From positions 1 to 28,607 of IMG/VR virus record IMGVR_UViG_3300047386_000147: a stretch of DNA of 28,607 nt. One strand, written 5' to 3'. The notes beneath the pieces were generated by a model. It saw nothing but the letters and a program-made list of their open reading frames with translations. It had not been told where the DNA came from and made no database searches. Both the position numbers and the translations under genes were made by a program. How positions within the stretch are numbered: the first letter of the stretch is position 1; every line of letters begins with the position of its first letter. Source of the DNA: a virus. This document shows positions 19,701 to 28,515 of the stretch, piece by piece.

Positions 19701-21691
19701 AAGAAGAAGTAGCTGCAGAACAAACTAAGAAAGAAGCCGATGCTGAAACTCAGGAGAAAGAGCAGCAAGCAGCAGAAGAAGCTAAGAAAGAAGCCGATGC
19801 TGAAACCCAAGTAAAAGAAGAAAGAGCAGCAGAAGTAGCTGAGAAGGACGCTCAGGCTGAAACTGAGGAAAAGGAAGCTCAGGCTGCAGAGCAAGCTCAA
19901 AAGGATGCTGAGGCTGAAACTCAGGAAAAGGACGTAGCTGAACAACAAGAAAAAGACGCGGAAAAAGAAACAAAAGAAACGCAAGCTGAGCAACAAGATA
20001 AGGATGCTGAGAATAAAGCAAAGGAAGATGCTGCTGCGGAACAAGCTGACAAAGAAGCTGAAAACAAAACTAAGGAAGAGCAAGCGGCAGAGCAGGCTGA
20101 CAAAGATGCTGAGACTAAGGAAAAAGAAGAGATAGCTGCAGAACAATCAGATAAAGACGCTGAGCAAACCCAAAAGGACGCTCAGGCTGAGACTCAGGAA
20201 AAGGAAGAAGTAGCAGCTGAGGAAGCTAAGAAGGAAGCCGATGCTGAAACTGAATCTAAGGACGCAGAGACTGCTGAGAAGGACGCTCAGGCTGAAACCG
20301 AAGAGAAAGAAGAGGTAGCTGCTGAGACTGCAGAAAAAGATGCTCAAGCTGAAACAGAGCAGAAGGAAGAAGCAGAACAGGGTAGAAAAGAAGAAGCTGA
20401 AGAAATAGCTAAAGAAGCTGCTGAAGAAGTTCAAAAGGAAGAAGCCGAAAAGGAACAAAAAGACGCTGCTGCAGAGCAAGCTGATAAGGACGCAGAGAAA
20501 GAAGATAAAGACGCTATTGCAGAACAAGAAGAAAAAGATGCAGAAAAGGAAGATAAAGAAGTAGCTGCAGAACAGTCTGATAAGGATGCTGAGAAAGAAG
20601 CCAAGGATACTGCTGCAGAACAACAAGACAAAGATGCTGAAAAAGAAGAGAAAGATGTTGCTGCAGAACAGGAAGATAAAGATGTTGCTGCAGAACAAGA
20701 AACTAAAGAGGCTGCTGCAGAAGAGCAACGTAAAGAAGAGGCTGCTGCTGAGACTGCTGAGAAGGATGCCGAAAATAAAACTAAGGAAGAAACAGCTGCA
20801 GAACAGGAAGATAAAGACGCCGAAGAAACAGCTAAGGACGCTGCTGCAGAAACTAAAGAGAAAGAAGAAATAGCTGCCGAAGAAGCTCAGAAGGACGCTG
20901 AGGCTGAAACAGCAGAGAAAGAAGCTGAAGATCAAGCCAAGGACGCTGAAGAGGCTAAAAAGGAAGCTGACGCTGAAACTCAAGAAAAGGAAGAGGCTGC
21001 TGCAGAAAGATCAGAAAAGGAAGCTGCTGCAGAGACTCAAGAAAAAGAAGAAGCGGAGCAGGCACGTAAGGAAGAAGCTGAGCAGACTCGTAAAGAAGAA
21101 GTAGCTGCTGAAGAAGCTGTTAAGGAACAAGCTGCCGAAGAGCAAGCTAAAGAGCAGCAAGCAGCAGAGGAAGCCGCCAAAGAGCAACAAGCGGCTGAGG
21201 AAGCTACCAAAGACGAAAACGCCCAGAAGGACACCAGTGCTGAAACCGAAGCTAAGGATGCTGAACAAGCCAACAAGGATGCTGCTGACGAACAGTTAGA
21301 AAAGGATCTACAGTCTTCTGAAGAAGTACGGAAGGACGCTGAAGAGCAGGCCAAAGACACTACTGGAACTGGAGATGGTGACGGTGACGGAACTGGTGAA
21401 GGAACTGGTGTAGGAGACGGTACTGGAACTGGAGGTGGTTCAGGTGCTGGAACAGGGACTGGTACTGGTGATGGTTCAGGACCTGGTGTTGGTGGTGGTA
21501 CAGGCATGATGGCAGCTGCGGCAGCACCTAAGAAGACTGACTTTACTCCTTTCATGTCAGGCATTAATTACGAGTTGCCTACGTTGGAAGAAATAGGTCA
21601 AGCACCTCAAGTTGACTACGTAGCGTCTTTACAGGACACATTAGGACCAACCGGAATAACAAGCAGTTTGTTTAAGGAATATATCGGATGA
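16796..21691 (+). CDS. Giant virion-region protein with ~770-residue charged helix
   Basis: A 1631-residue protein in sections. It has a Pro/Gly-rich start (1-65), a folded acidic domain (66-235) and a hydrophobic Gly/Ala part that could touch membranes (about 237-368). A stretch with five D/N-x-(D/E)-G-N/T hairpin motifs follows (about 460-560). After a further domain come a PEPEPE-G8 linker (about 710-725), a region almost only of A, E, K, D, Q and T (about 752-1520), a Gly/Thr/Asp linker (1521-1580) and a short C-terminal domain. Units of 16 or 19 residues recur in the charged part. As one straight helix it would be about 115 nm long (1.5 A per residue). It starts right after the holin and overlaps the tail adaptor as ATGA, so it is probably a virion or ejected protein. 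Function unknown. Confidence 0.75.
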   Translation: MAKSSRGMFTGGSVYSGGTPTFDETVGQPTLPTGGVKGGPTKQAPIVRPPPTSEPAPAPEPETEEMTFTFIEGRERGGAQQNYLYGQEGEVRQVTVDELREYFESDEVNRLPEVFGTFDNYLAYMTEREELLQSGELTVGDWANADTGFTEDQQMILEGDADLTIDPSDPGQNLENLRRQQTSTQAGAYNNWLNSEANQALLRKYGVVTDLYSTSGDRFRWNGSAYVKVEDQSSGAGDIFKAGFQIAVGLALGGAGVGSALSSTVGLSGASAAAFSAAVNSVISQVATGVLTGGDLDISLESVIQAAVTGGLLDTDIAQEALQALETGNEFVDAVVQAGVINSATQLATSGELDPQQLIEAMVRAGLTDQFGEYLENLEDLAQTELDQLEEFFRGYVPDISAIEDFLSQAEGLFDTDISEYTEQFEEIVSQIGDAVEGAVEEIDEEELEYRAGEGYIDPGSYYYYTDENGNRILGQDIEGLRYTSDGTYVDADGNVYDLGGTAAVNEDGTVDYYDGFAEDGASIIATGEIQLGQDGLYDSEGNLAYYQDEGQWFDADGNIVSDPTVVDQLTGLTEGQVPYDPRQFSDTAFQSAIDSAVDQQDIGAIVDHMTSIGTGVDANGFFGLSDSDQEVLMGLFGVSTQEELVEALAQSGYTVNTNGSQVVIDFNYDRSEEYGQINDVDQSGNIIRVRDPNEPTEIFIDPEYDPTEETPEPEPEPEIGGGGGGGGDSSTTPTDEDDPLASTVPSAEDTAEQIRRDQAEAAAERQQKEQDAAAERQKDAAAAERQKDADAAAERASKDAAAEASKDAAERADKETAEKAEKESAAETQQKEQAAAEEAQKEATAETEQKEAEAAEAADKEAQAETEQKEADAAEKAEKDAAAETQEKEQAAAEQLKKDTKAETQEKEQAAAEKAEKDRQAEEDKKELAEAEGKDAEETQKEQQAETEEKEAAAEQAEKDAEAETQEKEEVAAEQTKKEADAETQEKEQQAAEEAKKEADAETQVKEERAAEVAEKDAQAETEEKEAQAAEQAQKDAEAETQEKDVAEQQEKDAEKETKETQAEQQDKDAENKAKEDAAAEQADKEAENKTKEEQAAEQADKDAETKEKEEIAAEQSDKDAEQTQKDAQAETQEKEEVAAEEAKKEADAETESKDAETAEKDAQAETEEKEEVAAETAEKDAQAETEQKEEAEQGRKEEAEEIAKEAAEEVQKEEAEKEQKDAAAEQADKDAEKEDKDAIAEQEEKDAEKEDKEVAAEQSDKDAEKEAKDTAAEQQDKDAEKEEKDVAAEQEDKDVAAEQETKEAAAEEQRKEEAAAETAEKDAENKTKEETAAEQEDKDAEETAKDAAAETKEKEEIAAEEAQKDAEAETAEKEAEDQAKDAEEAKKEADAETQEKEEAAAERSEKEAAAETQEKEEAEQARKEEAEQTRKEEVAAEEAVKEQAAEEQAKEQQAAEEAAKEQQAAEEATKDENAQKDTSAETEAKDAEQANKDAADEQLEKDLQSSEEVRKDAEEQAKDTTGTGDGDGDGTGEGTGVGDGTGTGGGSGAGTGTGTGDGSGPGVGGGTGMMAAAAAPKKTDFTPFMSGINYELPTLEEIGQAPQVDYVASLQDTLGPTGITSSLFKEYIG
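19050..21360 (+). repeat. Degenerate AEK/KD repeats coding for the charged helix
   Basis: Protein units of 19 residues (type AETQEKEEVAAEQTKKEAD) dominate 19440-20370. Units of 16 residues (type AEQSDKDAEKEAKDTA) dominate about 20470-20690. The DNA is rich in GCTGCAGAA and AAGGAAGA words. The opposite strand therefore reads as long Leu/Phe/Ser/Cys-rich frames that are not genes. Confidence 0.85.
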
Positions 21692-22335
21692 CATACTTGA
21701 ACCTTATGAATAACGTGCTACGTAGGCTGCGTGAAGAAGAAACCACGTCGGTTACTAGCACTACTTACAACAAGATGGTTGGTGACTTTATTAACGACGC
21801 TAAGAAGTTAGTAGAGGAGTCTAACGACTGGTCTGCCTTGAGAAGCACTATTACTGTTTCTACTACAGCCGACGACAATACTTATTCCTTGACGGACTGT
21901 GGCGACAACGTAAAGGTTATGTGTGTTCTTAACGACACTAGTAATGTCTTTATGGAGTACCAAAGTAAGGACTGGTTTAACGAGCAACTATACATTAATA
22001 ATGCTGCTACAGGCGCACCTATGTACTACACGTACAACGGCCTTGACGCTAGTGGTGACACGCAAGTACTCGTAGGTCCAACTCCTGACGGCGTGTACAG
22101 CTTGCGGTTTGACGTGATTAAACGACAAGGTGACTTGAGTGCTAATACTGACACGTTGCTGATACCTTCGCAACCTGTAGTACACCTAGCTGTTGCTTTG
22201 TTGGCTCGTGAACGTGGAGAAACAGGAGGAACTTCTACTGCTGAGTACTTTGGTATTGCTGATAGATATTTGTCTGACGCTATCGCAATAGACGCAGCTA
22301 AGCATCCAGAAGAGATGTACTTTAGGACTATCTGA
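21688..22335 (+). CDS. Head-to-tail adaptor (tail tube A / gp4-like)
   Basis: A 215-residue protein starting MTYLNLMNNVLRRLREEETT, a common opening of adaptors that dock below the portal of short-tailed phages. A helical first third with NDWSALRS is followed by a beta part (ITVSTTADDNTYSL), with a helical C-terminus. It should form the dodecameric ring between portal and nozzle. It overlaps the giant protein as ATGA and is followed by the nozzle after one base. Confidence 0.8.
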   Translation: MTYLNLMNNVLRRLREEETTSVTSTTYNKMVGDFINDAKKLVEESNDWSALRSTITVSTTADDNTYSLTDCGDNVKVMCVLNDTSNVFMEYQSKDWFNEQLYINNAATGAPMYYTYNGLDASGDTQVLVGPTPDGVYSLRFDVIKRQGDLSANTDTLLIPSQPVVHLAVALLARERGETGGTSTAEYFGIADRYLSDAIAIDAAKHPEEMYFRTI

Positions 22336-22336
22336 T

Positions 22337-23845
22337 ATGGCTCAAGAACTAAAGAGTATTAATCTTGTAGCGCCAGCGTTCAAAGGTATTAACACCGAAG
22401 ATTCACCGTTGGCGCAGGACCCGTCGTTTGCTGAAATAGCAGACAACGCTGTGATTGACAAACGTGGTCGTATTGCGGCACGTAAGGGTCATAGTGTCAT
22501 TACAACTAATAAAACAGCACTAGGCTCTGGTACGATCAGGGCTGTAAAAGAGTTCGACAGAAGTACCGGTAGCAACGTAGTGTTGTCTGTAGGCAATAAC
22601 AAGATATTCACAGGTACTACTACGCTTACTGACGCTACGCCTGGAAGTTACACGGTAACAGCAGACAACTGGAAGATTGTTAACTTTAACGACAAAGCGT
22701 ACTTGTTTCAAGCTTCTCATGAACCTTTAGTGTACGACGGTTCGTCAGTGGTACGTCTAGACTCAGTAGCTGGTGCTGCCGGTGTTGTGCTAGGTAACGA
22801 AGTACTGTCAGCTTACGGTCGTCTCTGGGTAACAGGAGTTGGTGGTAGTCCTTCTATCGTGTACTGGTCTGACCTCTTGATAGGCCATGACTTCTCAGGC
22901 GGTACTAGTGGCTCCATTGACGTGTCTAAAGTCTGGCCTGACGGGTACGACGAGATTGTAGCACTGGCTGCACACAACGGCTTTTTAATTATCTTTGGTA
23001 AGCACAGCATCATTGTGTACCAAGGAGCAGAAGCACCAGCAACTATGGTTCTTCAGGACACTGTAGCTGGTATCGGTTGCGTAGACAGAGACACTGTTCA
23101 GTACACTGGTACGGACGTACTATTCCTGTCACACACTGGTTTAAAGAGCTTTGGACGTACAATACAACAAAAGTCCATGCCTGTTAGTAGTTTGTCAGCA
23201 AACATTAGTAAGGACATTATTAACGCCTTGCAGACAGAAAACACATTCTTTAGGTCTGCTTATAGTCCTGAAGAAGGTTTTTACTTACTAACTTTTGTAG
23301 GTCAGGACAACACTTACTGCTTTGACGTTAGAGGAACAACAGAGAATGGTTCCTACCGTGTTACTCGTTGGCCTTCTACTGGCTTTAGTTGTTACACACG
23401 TTTAGACAACGGTGACTTTTACATAGGCACGTCTGAAGGTATTAGTGAGTACACTGGTTATCAAGACAACGGTTTAGGCTACCGCTTTAAGTACTACAGC
23501 CCAAGCCTAACATTTGGCGACAGTTCTAGAGTTAAAATTCTTAAGAAGCTGAAGCCTACGTTAGTTGGTGCGAACAACGCAACAGTATTTATGAAGTGGG
23601 CGTACGACTTTAAAGGTACGTACGCAACAGCAGAGTTTACGGTAGGGGACCAGATCACTGGTTTCTTCGGTGAAAGTGAGTACACAACTGTGGAGTTCAC
23701 AGGTGGCGCTTTGACCAACCAAAGAAGTTTAAACGCAACAGGCTACGGAACTAGTATTGTTGTAGGTTTAGAAGCAGAGATTGACGGTTCACAGCTGTCA
23801 CTACAGGAGATCAACGTAATGGCTTTAATGGGTAAATTACTATGA
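22337..23845 (+). CDS. Tail nozzle / DNA stabilisation protein (P22 gp10-like)
   Basis: A 502-residue, almost wholly beta protein. It opens with INLVAPAFKGINTEDSPLAQ, which is followed within 20 residues by ADNAVIDKRGRIAARKGH, as in nozzle proteins of short-tailed phages. Repeated blades (AYGRLWVTGVG, VYWSDLL, FLIIFGKHSIIVYQG) suggest a beta-propeller. It would plug and extend the tail tube under the adaptor ring. It ends in an ATGA overlap with the next gene. Confidence 0.8.
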   Translation: MAQELKSINLVAPAFKGINTEDSPLAQDPSFAEIADNAVIDKRGRIAARKGHSVITTNKTALGSGTIRAVKEFDRSTGSNVVLSVGNNKIFTGTTTLTDATPGSYTVTADNWKIVNFNDKAYLFQASHEPLVYDGSSVVRLDSVAGAAGVVLGNEVLSAYGRLWVTGVGGSPSIVYWSDLLIGHDFSGGTSGSIDVSKVWPDGYDEIVALAAHNGFLIIFGKHSIIVYQGAEAPATMVLQDTVAGIGCVDRDTVQYTGTDVLFLSHTGLKSFGRTIQQKSMPVSSLSANISKDIINALQTENTFFRSAYSPEEGFYLLTFVGQDNTYCFDVRGTTENGSYRVTRWPSTGFSCYTRLDNGDFYIGTSEGISEYTGYQDNGLGYRFKYYSPSLTFGDSSRVKILKKLKPTLVGANNATVFMKWAYDFKGTYATAEFTVGDQITGFFGESEYTTVEFTGGALTNQRSLNATGYGTSIVVGLEAEIDGSQLSLQEINVMALMGKLL

Positions 23846-24696
23846 GCGACACATTAAGACAATTATTGGGTTTAGGTGCCATAGGCGCTGGTGGTTTACT
23901 TACAGGTAAAGCTTATCAACGTCTTGGTGAAATAGGTGAACAAGCAAGAAGGGAAGCAGGCGATATTGCTACTACTGGTGTAGAGCAAACACGTTTCCAA
24001 CCTTTCACAGTGACGACAGGAACAGGAGGAGCATTAACTACTACTCCTCAAGGTGGTCTTACTGTAGGCATGTCTCCAGAAGAACAAGCGTTCCAACAGC
24101 AGATGTTCGGAGGTGCAGGTCAGTTTTATCAACAGGCTATGCAACCTACGCAGGCACGTGAGCAGGCTGTCTTTGAGCGAATAAGGGAAGCACAGCGTCC
24201 TGAAGAGCAACGTCAGCGTCTTGCTACTGAAGAGCGTCTAGCGGCACAAGGACGCTTAGGTTTGCGTACAGCACAGTTTGGAGGCGCTCCTGAGCAGTTT
24301 GCTTTGGCTAAGGCTCAGGAAGAAGCACGTAACCAAGCGATGCTAAGTGCAATGCAACAGGCGCAAGCTGAGCAGATGCAACAGGCGCAGCTAGGTGGTC
24401 AGTTCATGGGTGCTAGTTACACACCTCAAGCGCAAGCATTGAACGTCCTACAAGCAGGTATGCCAGCTGCACAAATGGCGCAACGTGGTCAGTTACAAGG
24501 TGCTGGTTTGTTTGGTGAAGCACAAATGGGTGGACTTGAGGCACTGCTTGGTTCAGGTCTTGGACAAGCTAACCTCTACGGTCAACTAGGTACTGGTCTC
24601 CTGTCAGGACTGTTGACACCACAGCAAGTTGGTATGGGTGACGGTATCACTAAAATTGTTAACCCACTGTTTGATCTACTAGGCATAGGAGGCTAA
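23842..24696 (+). CDS. Ejection-type internal virion protein A
   Basis: A 284-residue protein rich in Gln, Ala and Gly. It has a glycine-rich hydrophobic N-terminus (QLLGLGAIGAGGLLTGKAY), a Gln/Ala helical centre (QAMLSAMQQAQAEQMQQAQL) and a second Gly/Leu hydrophobic C-terminus. This make-up and the place after the nozzle match the small ejection proteins of P22-like (gp7) and T7-like (gp14) phages, which enter the host envelope with the DNA. Exact family not recognised. Confidence 0.7.
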   Translation: MSDTLRQLLGLGAIGAGGLLTGKAYQRLGEIGEQARREAGDIATTGVEQTRFQPFTVTTGTGGALTTTPQGGLTVGMSPEEQAFQQQMFGGAGQFYQQAMQPTQAREQAVFERIREAQRPEEQRQRLATEERLAAQGRLGLRTAQFGGAPEQFALAKAQEEARNQAMLSAMQQAQAEQMQQAQLGGQFMGASYTPQAQALNVLQAGMPAAQMAQRGQLQGAGLFGEAQMGGLEALLGSGLGQANLYGQLGTGLLSGLLTPQQVGMGDGITKIVNPLFDLLGIGG

Positions 24697-24697
24697 G

Positions 24698-26125
24698 ATG
24701 GCTAGGTTTTCACAAGGACTACTACAGGGTCTTATGCAGCCTGCATTTGGTCAAAACCTGTATCAAGTAGGTAGAGCAGCAGCAGCTGGTCCTTCTATGA
24801 CTAGGGCGTCACAGCGAATGCAAGAGGAGCGTGAGCAAACTCAACGTGGCGTTACTGGTGGCTTATTTGATTTGGAACAGGCAGTAGCAGAAGGTCGTGA
24901 CTATCGAGACGCTATTGGTTCTCTTGTTGGCTTAGGTGCTACAACTGAGCAGCTAGAAGCCGCACAAGAGCGTGGCAGAGCTACTAAAAAGCGAACTGAA
25001 GAAGAAGCACTAAAAGGTAAAGAACAAGAGGCAATTAAACGTCTAACATCTGCTGCTTTTATGAAAGCCGCTAAAAGCAAAGATCCGGCTAGTAATGAAG
25101 CCTATGTAAGATCTCTGGTTGATACACAAGATCTAAAAGGTTTGAGAGACTTCTTGAAGACAAAAGCTGAAGGCTCAAAAGCAAAAGCTAATGTCGTAAC
25201 TGAAGAAGTTTTAGAAAAAGGCAAAACAGTTACATACAGTGTAAGTTTAGACCCTTATGACGGAAAAGAACTAGGTAGAGTTAAAATAGGTGAAAAACCT
25301 GCTGAAGAAGACGATAAAAAGACTCTTGCAGAAGAACGAGCAGAATTCTTTTATACTAGTGACGGTTCTAAGCTTTACACAAATGTAGTGGCAGAAGGAA
25401 ACGTTGCCTCTGCTGACGTTACTAAATTTAGTAATCTTTTGAACGAAGCGGAAAGAGTAGCTGCAGAAGAGCCTTGGTATAATGTTGGTGGTGTTTTAGG
25501 TGACGTTAGGGACTTTGCTGTGTCAGACATTGCAGGTCTTGGTAGTGAAATTACAGCCTTTAGAACAAGCCTTAATGAAGTTCAAATGCAGCAGGCAATT
25601 AAGCTTTTACCACGTGGACCAGCTTCAGATAGGGACGTACAACTTGCTTTAAACGCTAGCCCTGATTTAAAAGACTACAGTCCAAAAGACCGCATCTCTG
25701 CTTTAAAAGGTATGCTAAAAATTAAGCAAGCACATCAAGAGTATATCGAAGGTAAGACTCGTTGGATTGAGCAAACTAGAGATCCTACTGCACTAGGTTA
25801 TGAGCGGTACGCTGCTGTAAAAGGCCTTGATAAAAAGATACAGGCAGTAAAGGACGACTTTGGTCCTGTCATTCAGCAGCTGGATTCTTACTTAGTAGAA
25901 GCAGCTAAGCTTAGAGAAGCAGGCGATACAGTCGCTGCTGACGCAATGGTTGCTTTTGTTCAAGAAGAACAAGCAAGGCTTCAAAACCAGTCTAGACAAA
26001 ACGCGCAAGACGATCCTACTATGGCTGTGTTTGACGCAGATTATTTAGGCTTGTTAACGCAAAGAGGCTTAGAAAATAGCAGGTACTTAAAGTTTCTTGA
26101 TGAAAACGAAATTAAATTTCAGTAA
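24698..26125 (+). CDS. Ejection-type internal virion protein B
   Basis: A 475-residue, mostly helical protein. It starts MARFSQGLLQGLMQPAFGQN, has a basic coiled region (residues 85-160, KKRTEEEALKGKEQEAIKRL), a central beta insertion (VTYSVSLDPYDGKELG) and a helical C-terminal half. It is second of three genes in the position of T7 gp14-gp15-gp16 or P22 gp7-gp20-gp16. It probably forms part of the trans-envelope channel. It starts two bases after the previous stop. Confidence 0.65.
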   Translation: MARFSQGLLQGLMQPAFGQNLYQVGRAAAAGPSMTRASQRMQEEREQTQRGVTGGLFDLEQAVAEGRDYRDAIGSLVGLGATTEQLEAAQERGRATKKRTEEEALKGKEQEAIKRLTSAAFMKAAKSKDPASNEAYVRSLVDTQDLKGLRDFLKTKAEGSKAKANVVTEEVLEKGKTVTYSVSLDPYDGKELGRVKIGEKPAEEDDKKTLAEERAEFFYTSDGSKLYTNVVAEGNVASADVTKFSNLLNEAERVAAEEPWYNVGGVLGDVRDFAVSDIAGLGSEITAFRTSLNEVQMQQAIKLLPRGPASDRDVQLALNASPDLKDYSPKDRISALKGMLKIKQAHQEYIEGKTRWIEQTRDPTALGYERYAAVKGLDKKIQAVKDDFGPVIQQLDSYLVEAAKLREAGDTVAADAMVAFVQEEQARLQNQSRQNAQDDPTMAVFDADYLGLLTQRGLENSRYLKFLDENEIKFQ

Positions 26126-26135
26126 GAGGTGACAA

Positions 26136-28490
26136 ATGTCTGACGCTTTACTACAAGGGTTTAGAGATACTTCTCAAACACCGACAAATACACCTGTTGC
26201 TTCTTCAGCAGGGCTTCCTGACGCAAAGAAAGAAGAAATCAGGAACGCTCTTGACGAAGCTATGGCTCAAAACAACAAGTCTAGAGAAGAACTAGAGCTT
26301 GAAGAAACAGCGTGGTCTTCTGAAGACTCACTGGCTGCTGCACAGCGTTACTTCTCAAGCGCCGCTGTAGGTTGGGGTGACGAAGCAAGTTTATGGGTTG
26401 CTGCTTTTATTAATGCAAATGTTACTTATCCTTATTACGATCTAGAAACAACTTCAAAAGAGCAGTACAAAAAACTTAAGAAAGAGTACGACGCCCGACA
26501 AGCTGAATTTAAGCAACGACAACCTGGTGCTGCTTTAGCTGCCGATGTCGCTGGTGGTCTTATTTCTCCTGCTATGGCTTTGAAGGCTCCTGCTGCTGTA
26601 GTTAGTCGTTTAGGCCCAACAGCAACTGCTGCTGCTGGTGCTGTCGGTACAGGTGCAATCTATGGTGCAGGAGAAGCTGCAGAAGGACAACGATTAGAAG
26701 GTGCTGGTATAGGTGCCGTTGGTGGTGGTCTAGGTTACGGAGCAGTAAAAGCGGTTACTGCTGGTGGCGGTGCTGTTGCTAACGCATTGACTAAACGAAG
26801 AGTTGAAGGTGATCTTGTTGACATGGACGGAGACTTTGTTCCGTTAACTCTTGCTGCTAGTTCGCCTACAGGTGTGGAAGGCTTTATACACCAGTTTTAC
26901 AGAGACGTAGTTGGGCCTTCTTTTGGAGCAAAAGGTGCTATAAGACAGCAACAAGAAGTTATTCTTGATAAAGCTGAGGACGCTGTAGCTGCTCAAAAAA
27001 AGTTTTCTGGTCAATTAGATGAAGGAATCAAAGAGAAAACTAAGCTTGTCGAACAACAACTAAAAGATGCTGGTTCTGCTTTGAAAGAAGAGCAAAAAGC
27101 CCTTACTACTCTAAAAAGAAACGAAACAGCTGATGTAACTTTACCGTTAAAAGAAAAACTAAGTGCTTTGAATTCTGGTAAAGCAGAGGAAATAGCCGCT
27201 AAAGCTACCAGCGAAACTCGAAAAATGATGGACGCTAGACAGTTAAACTTTAGAACTGAAGCCTTTATGAATTCTTTTCCAGAAGGCGCTGTACCTAGAG
27301 ACATCGAACGTGTAATTAGTAAAGAAAACATTGGGGAACGTATTAACGCTTTAGACGAACTTTGGCGTGTAAAAGGCTACTCAATGATTAACAAAAAGAA
27401 GTTTAGGTTTAAAGCAGGAGAACTACAAAAAAATTTAGAACAGGCTTTAGTTAAAGATCCTTACTTTGTAGCTAACACTGTAGATGTTCCTTCTGTAATG
27501 AAGGTCTTTGACAATGCTGTTGAAAATACTAACTTCTTTAGAGACCCAAGCGGTCGTGTTGAAGGCTCATTAGTTTCTTCTCTTAGGAGTCGAATAGGGA
27601 CACTAGCTAATGCTACCGTTGATCCACAAAACCGCAGAGCTTTGTACACTCTTCAGGACGAAATAGATAAAGTAATGAAGAGCCAACTTACGGCAGGCCA
27701 GAAAGAAGCTTTTGAAAAAGAAGCTGGTAAATGGAAATCAACTGTTGTTTTACGAGAAGCTATTGAAGGTACTCAAGGCGGTGCTAAAAGAGGGTACTTT
27801 GAAGTATCTGATTGGATTAAAGAAGTAGGAAAGAACAATCGTTGGGACTCTAGATACGGAACAGGCCCATTGAATGCAGAAGCCAGAAAGATAGAATCAA
27901 ACCTCAAAGCAATGGAAAAAACTATTGCAAAGAGAGCAACCAATCTAGCTAAAACAAAAGCTGCGTTAGTCGAGAAAGAAATTAGAAGCCATAAGAAAAA
28001 ACTCGAAAGTGAACTAACTAAATTAGTACAGGACACTAGAACTAAAAAATCTAGGCTTAAGAGAAACCCTGAACTAACTTCGGAAATTGCTGCTGCTACA
28101 ACGAGAAAATCACAAGTTGAAGCAGAGCTTGGGTTTTTAACTAAAGAGTTGGATCAATTAAAAGACCTACGAACGTCTAAAAACCCTAGTTGGTACTGGA
28201 CGCTGACCTCTTCTTCTTTACTAGGTAGTTTAACAGGAGCGGCTGTTGGTGCTGCTACTGGTGGTTTAGTAGGTGTAGGTACAGGATTAATCGCTGCTCC
28301 AATAGCAGGTACTATAATAGGTGCCAAACTAGCAAGACCAGGAGTTCAAAGAGCTATTGCAGGACAAACACCTAAGCAACAGGAGGTTCAAAGGATGTTG
28401 CAGTCAGATATGACAGGAGAAACTGCACGAATCTTAGGACAAGCAGGCGGTGTTGCTGGTGCTAGAACAGGTATGTTAACAGAGCAATAA
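26136..28490 (+). CDS. Ejection-type internal virion protein C (large)
   Basis: A 784-residue protein. It has an acidic N-terminus, a Gly/Ala-rich membrane-like stretch at about 130-220 (ALAADVAGGLISPAMALKAP, later GAGIGAVGGGLGYGAVKAV) and long charged coiled coils (about 285-360 and 600-690). A C-terminal glycine-zipper-like segment SLLGSLTGAAVGAATGGLVG follows at about 690-730. Glycine-rich membrane segments are expected for a protein that crosses the inner membrane with the DNA. No lytic transglycosylase motif, as in T7 gp16, was seen. GAGG lies 7 bases before the ATG. It is the last rightward gene, with a leftward terminator at its stop. Confidence 0.7.
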   Translation: MSDALLQGFRDTSQTPTNTPVASSAGLPDAKKEEIRNALDEAMAQNNKSREELELEETAWSSEDSLAAAQRYFSSAAVGWGDEASLWVAAFINANVTYPYYDLETTSKEQYKKLKKEYDARQAEFKQRQPGAALAADVAGGLISPAMALKAPAAVVSRLGPTATAAAGAVGTGAIYGAGEAAEGQRLEGAGIGAVGGGLGYGAVKAVTAGGGAVANALTKRRVEGDLVDMDGDFVPLTLAASSPTGVEGFIHQFYRDVVGPSFGAKGAIRQQQEVILDKAEDAVAAQKKFSGQLDEGIKEKTKLVEQQLKDAGSALKEEQKALTTLKRNETADVTLPLKEKLSALNSGKAEEIAAKATSETRKMMDARQLNFRTEAFMNSFPEGAVPRDIERVISKENIGERINALDELWRVKGYSMINKKKFRFKAGELQKNLEQALVKDPYFVANTVDVPSVMKVFDNAVENTNFFRDPSGRVEGSLVSSLRSRIGTLANATVDPQNRRALYTLQDEIDKVMKSQLTAGQKEAFEKEAGKWKSTVVLREAIEGTQGGAKRGYFEVSDWIKEVGKNNRWDSRYGTGPLNAEARKIESNLKAMEKTIAKRATNLAKTKAALVEKEIRSHKKKLESELTKLVQDTRTKKSRLKRNPELTSEIAAATTRKSQVEAELGFLTKELDQLKDLRTSKNPSWYWTLTSSSLLGSLTGAAVGAATGGLVGVGTGLIAAPIAGTIIGAKLARPGVQRAIAGQTPKQQEVQRMLQSDMTGETARILGQAGGVAGARTGMLTEQ

Positions 28491-28510
28491 AAAAGGGGGC
28501 TTAGGCCCCC
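28489..28510 (-). terminator. Leftward rho-independent terminator
   Basis: GGGGGC-CTAA-GCCCCC on the minus strand is a perfect 6-pair stem with a 4-base loop and is followed by TTTTTT. On the plus strand no U-run follows, so it acts mainly on leftward transcripts. It ends the convergent gene whose stop is 6 bases away and overlaps the stop codon of the rightward gene. Confidence 0.85.
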
Positions 28511-28515
28511 ATAAG

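Noticed and set aside
19016-21564. Long minus-strand frames (for example 20147-20983 and 19580-20146) coding for Phe/Leu/Ser/Cys-rich proteins with apparent membrane segments
   Set aside because: They are mirror images of the GAA/AAG/GCT-rich helix repeats on the plus strand. They have no ribosome sites or operon fit, and the plus-strand frame is continuous through the region.
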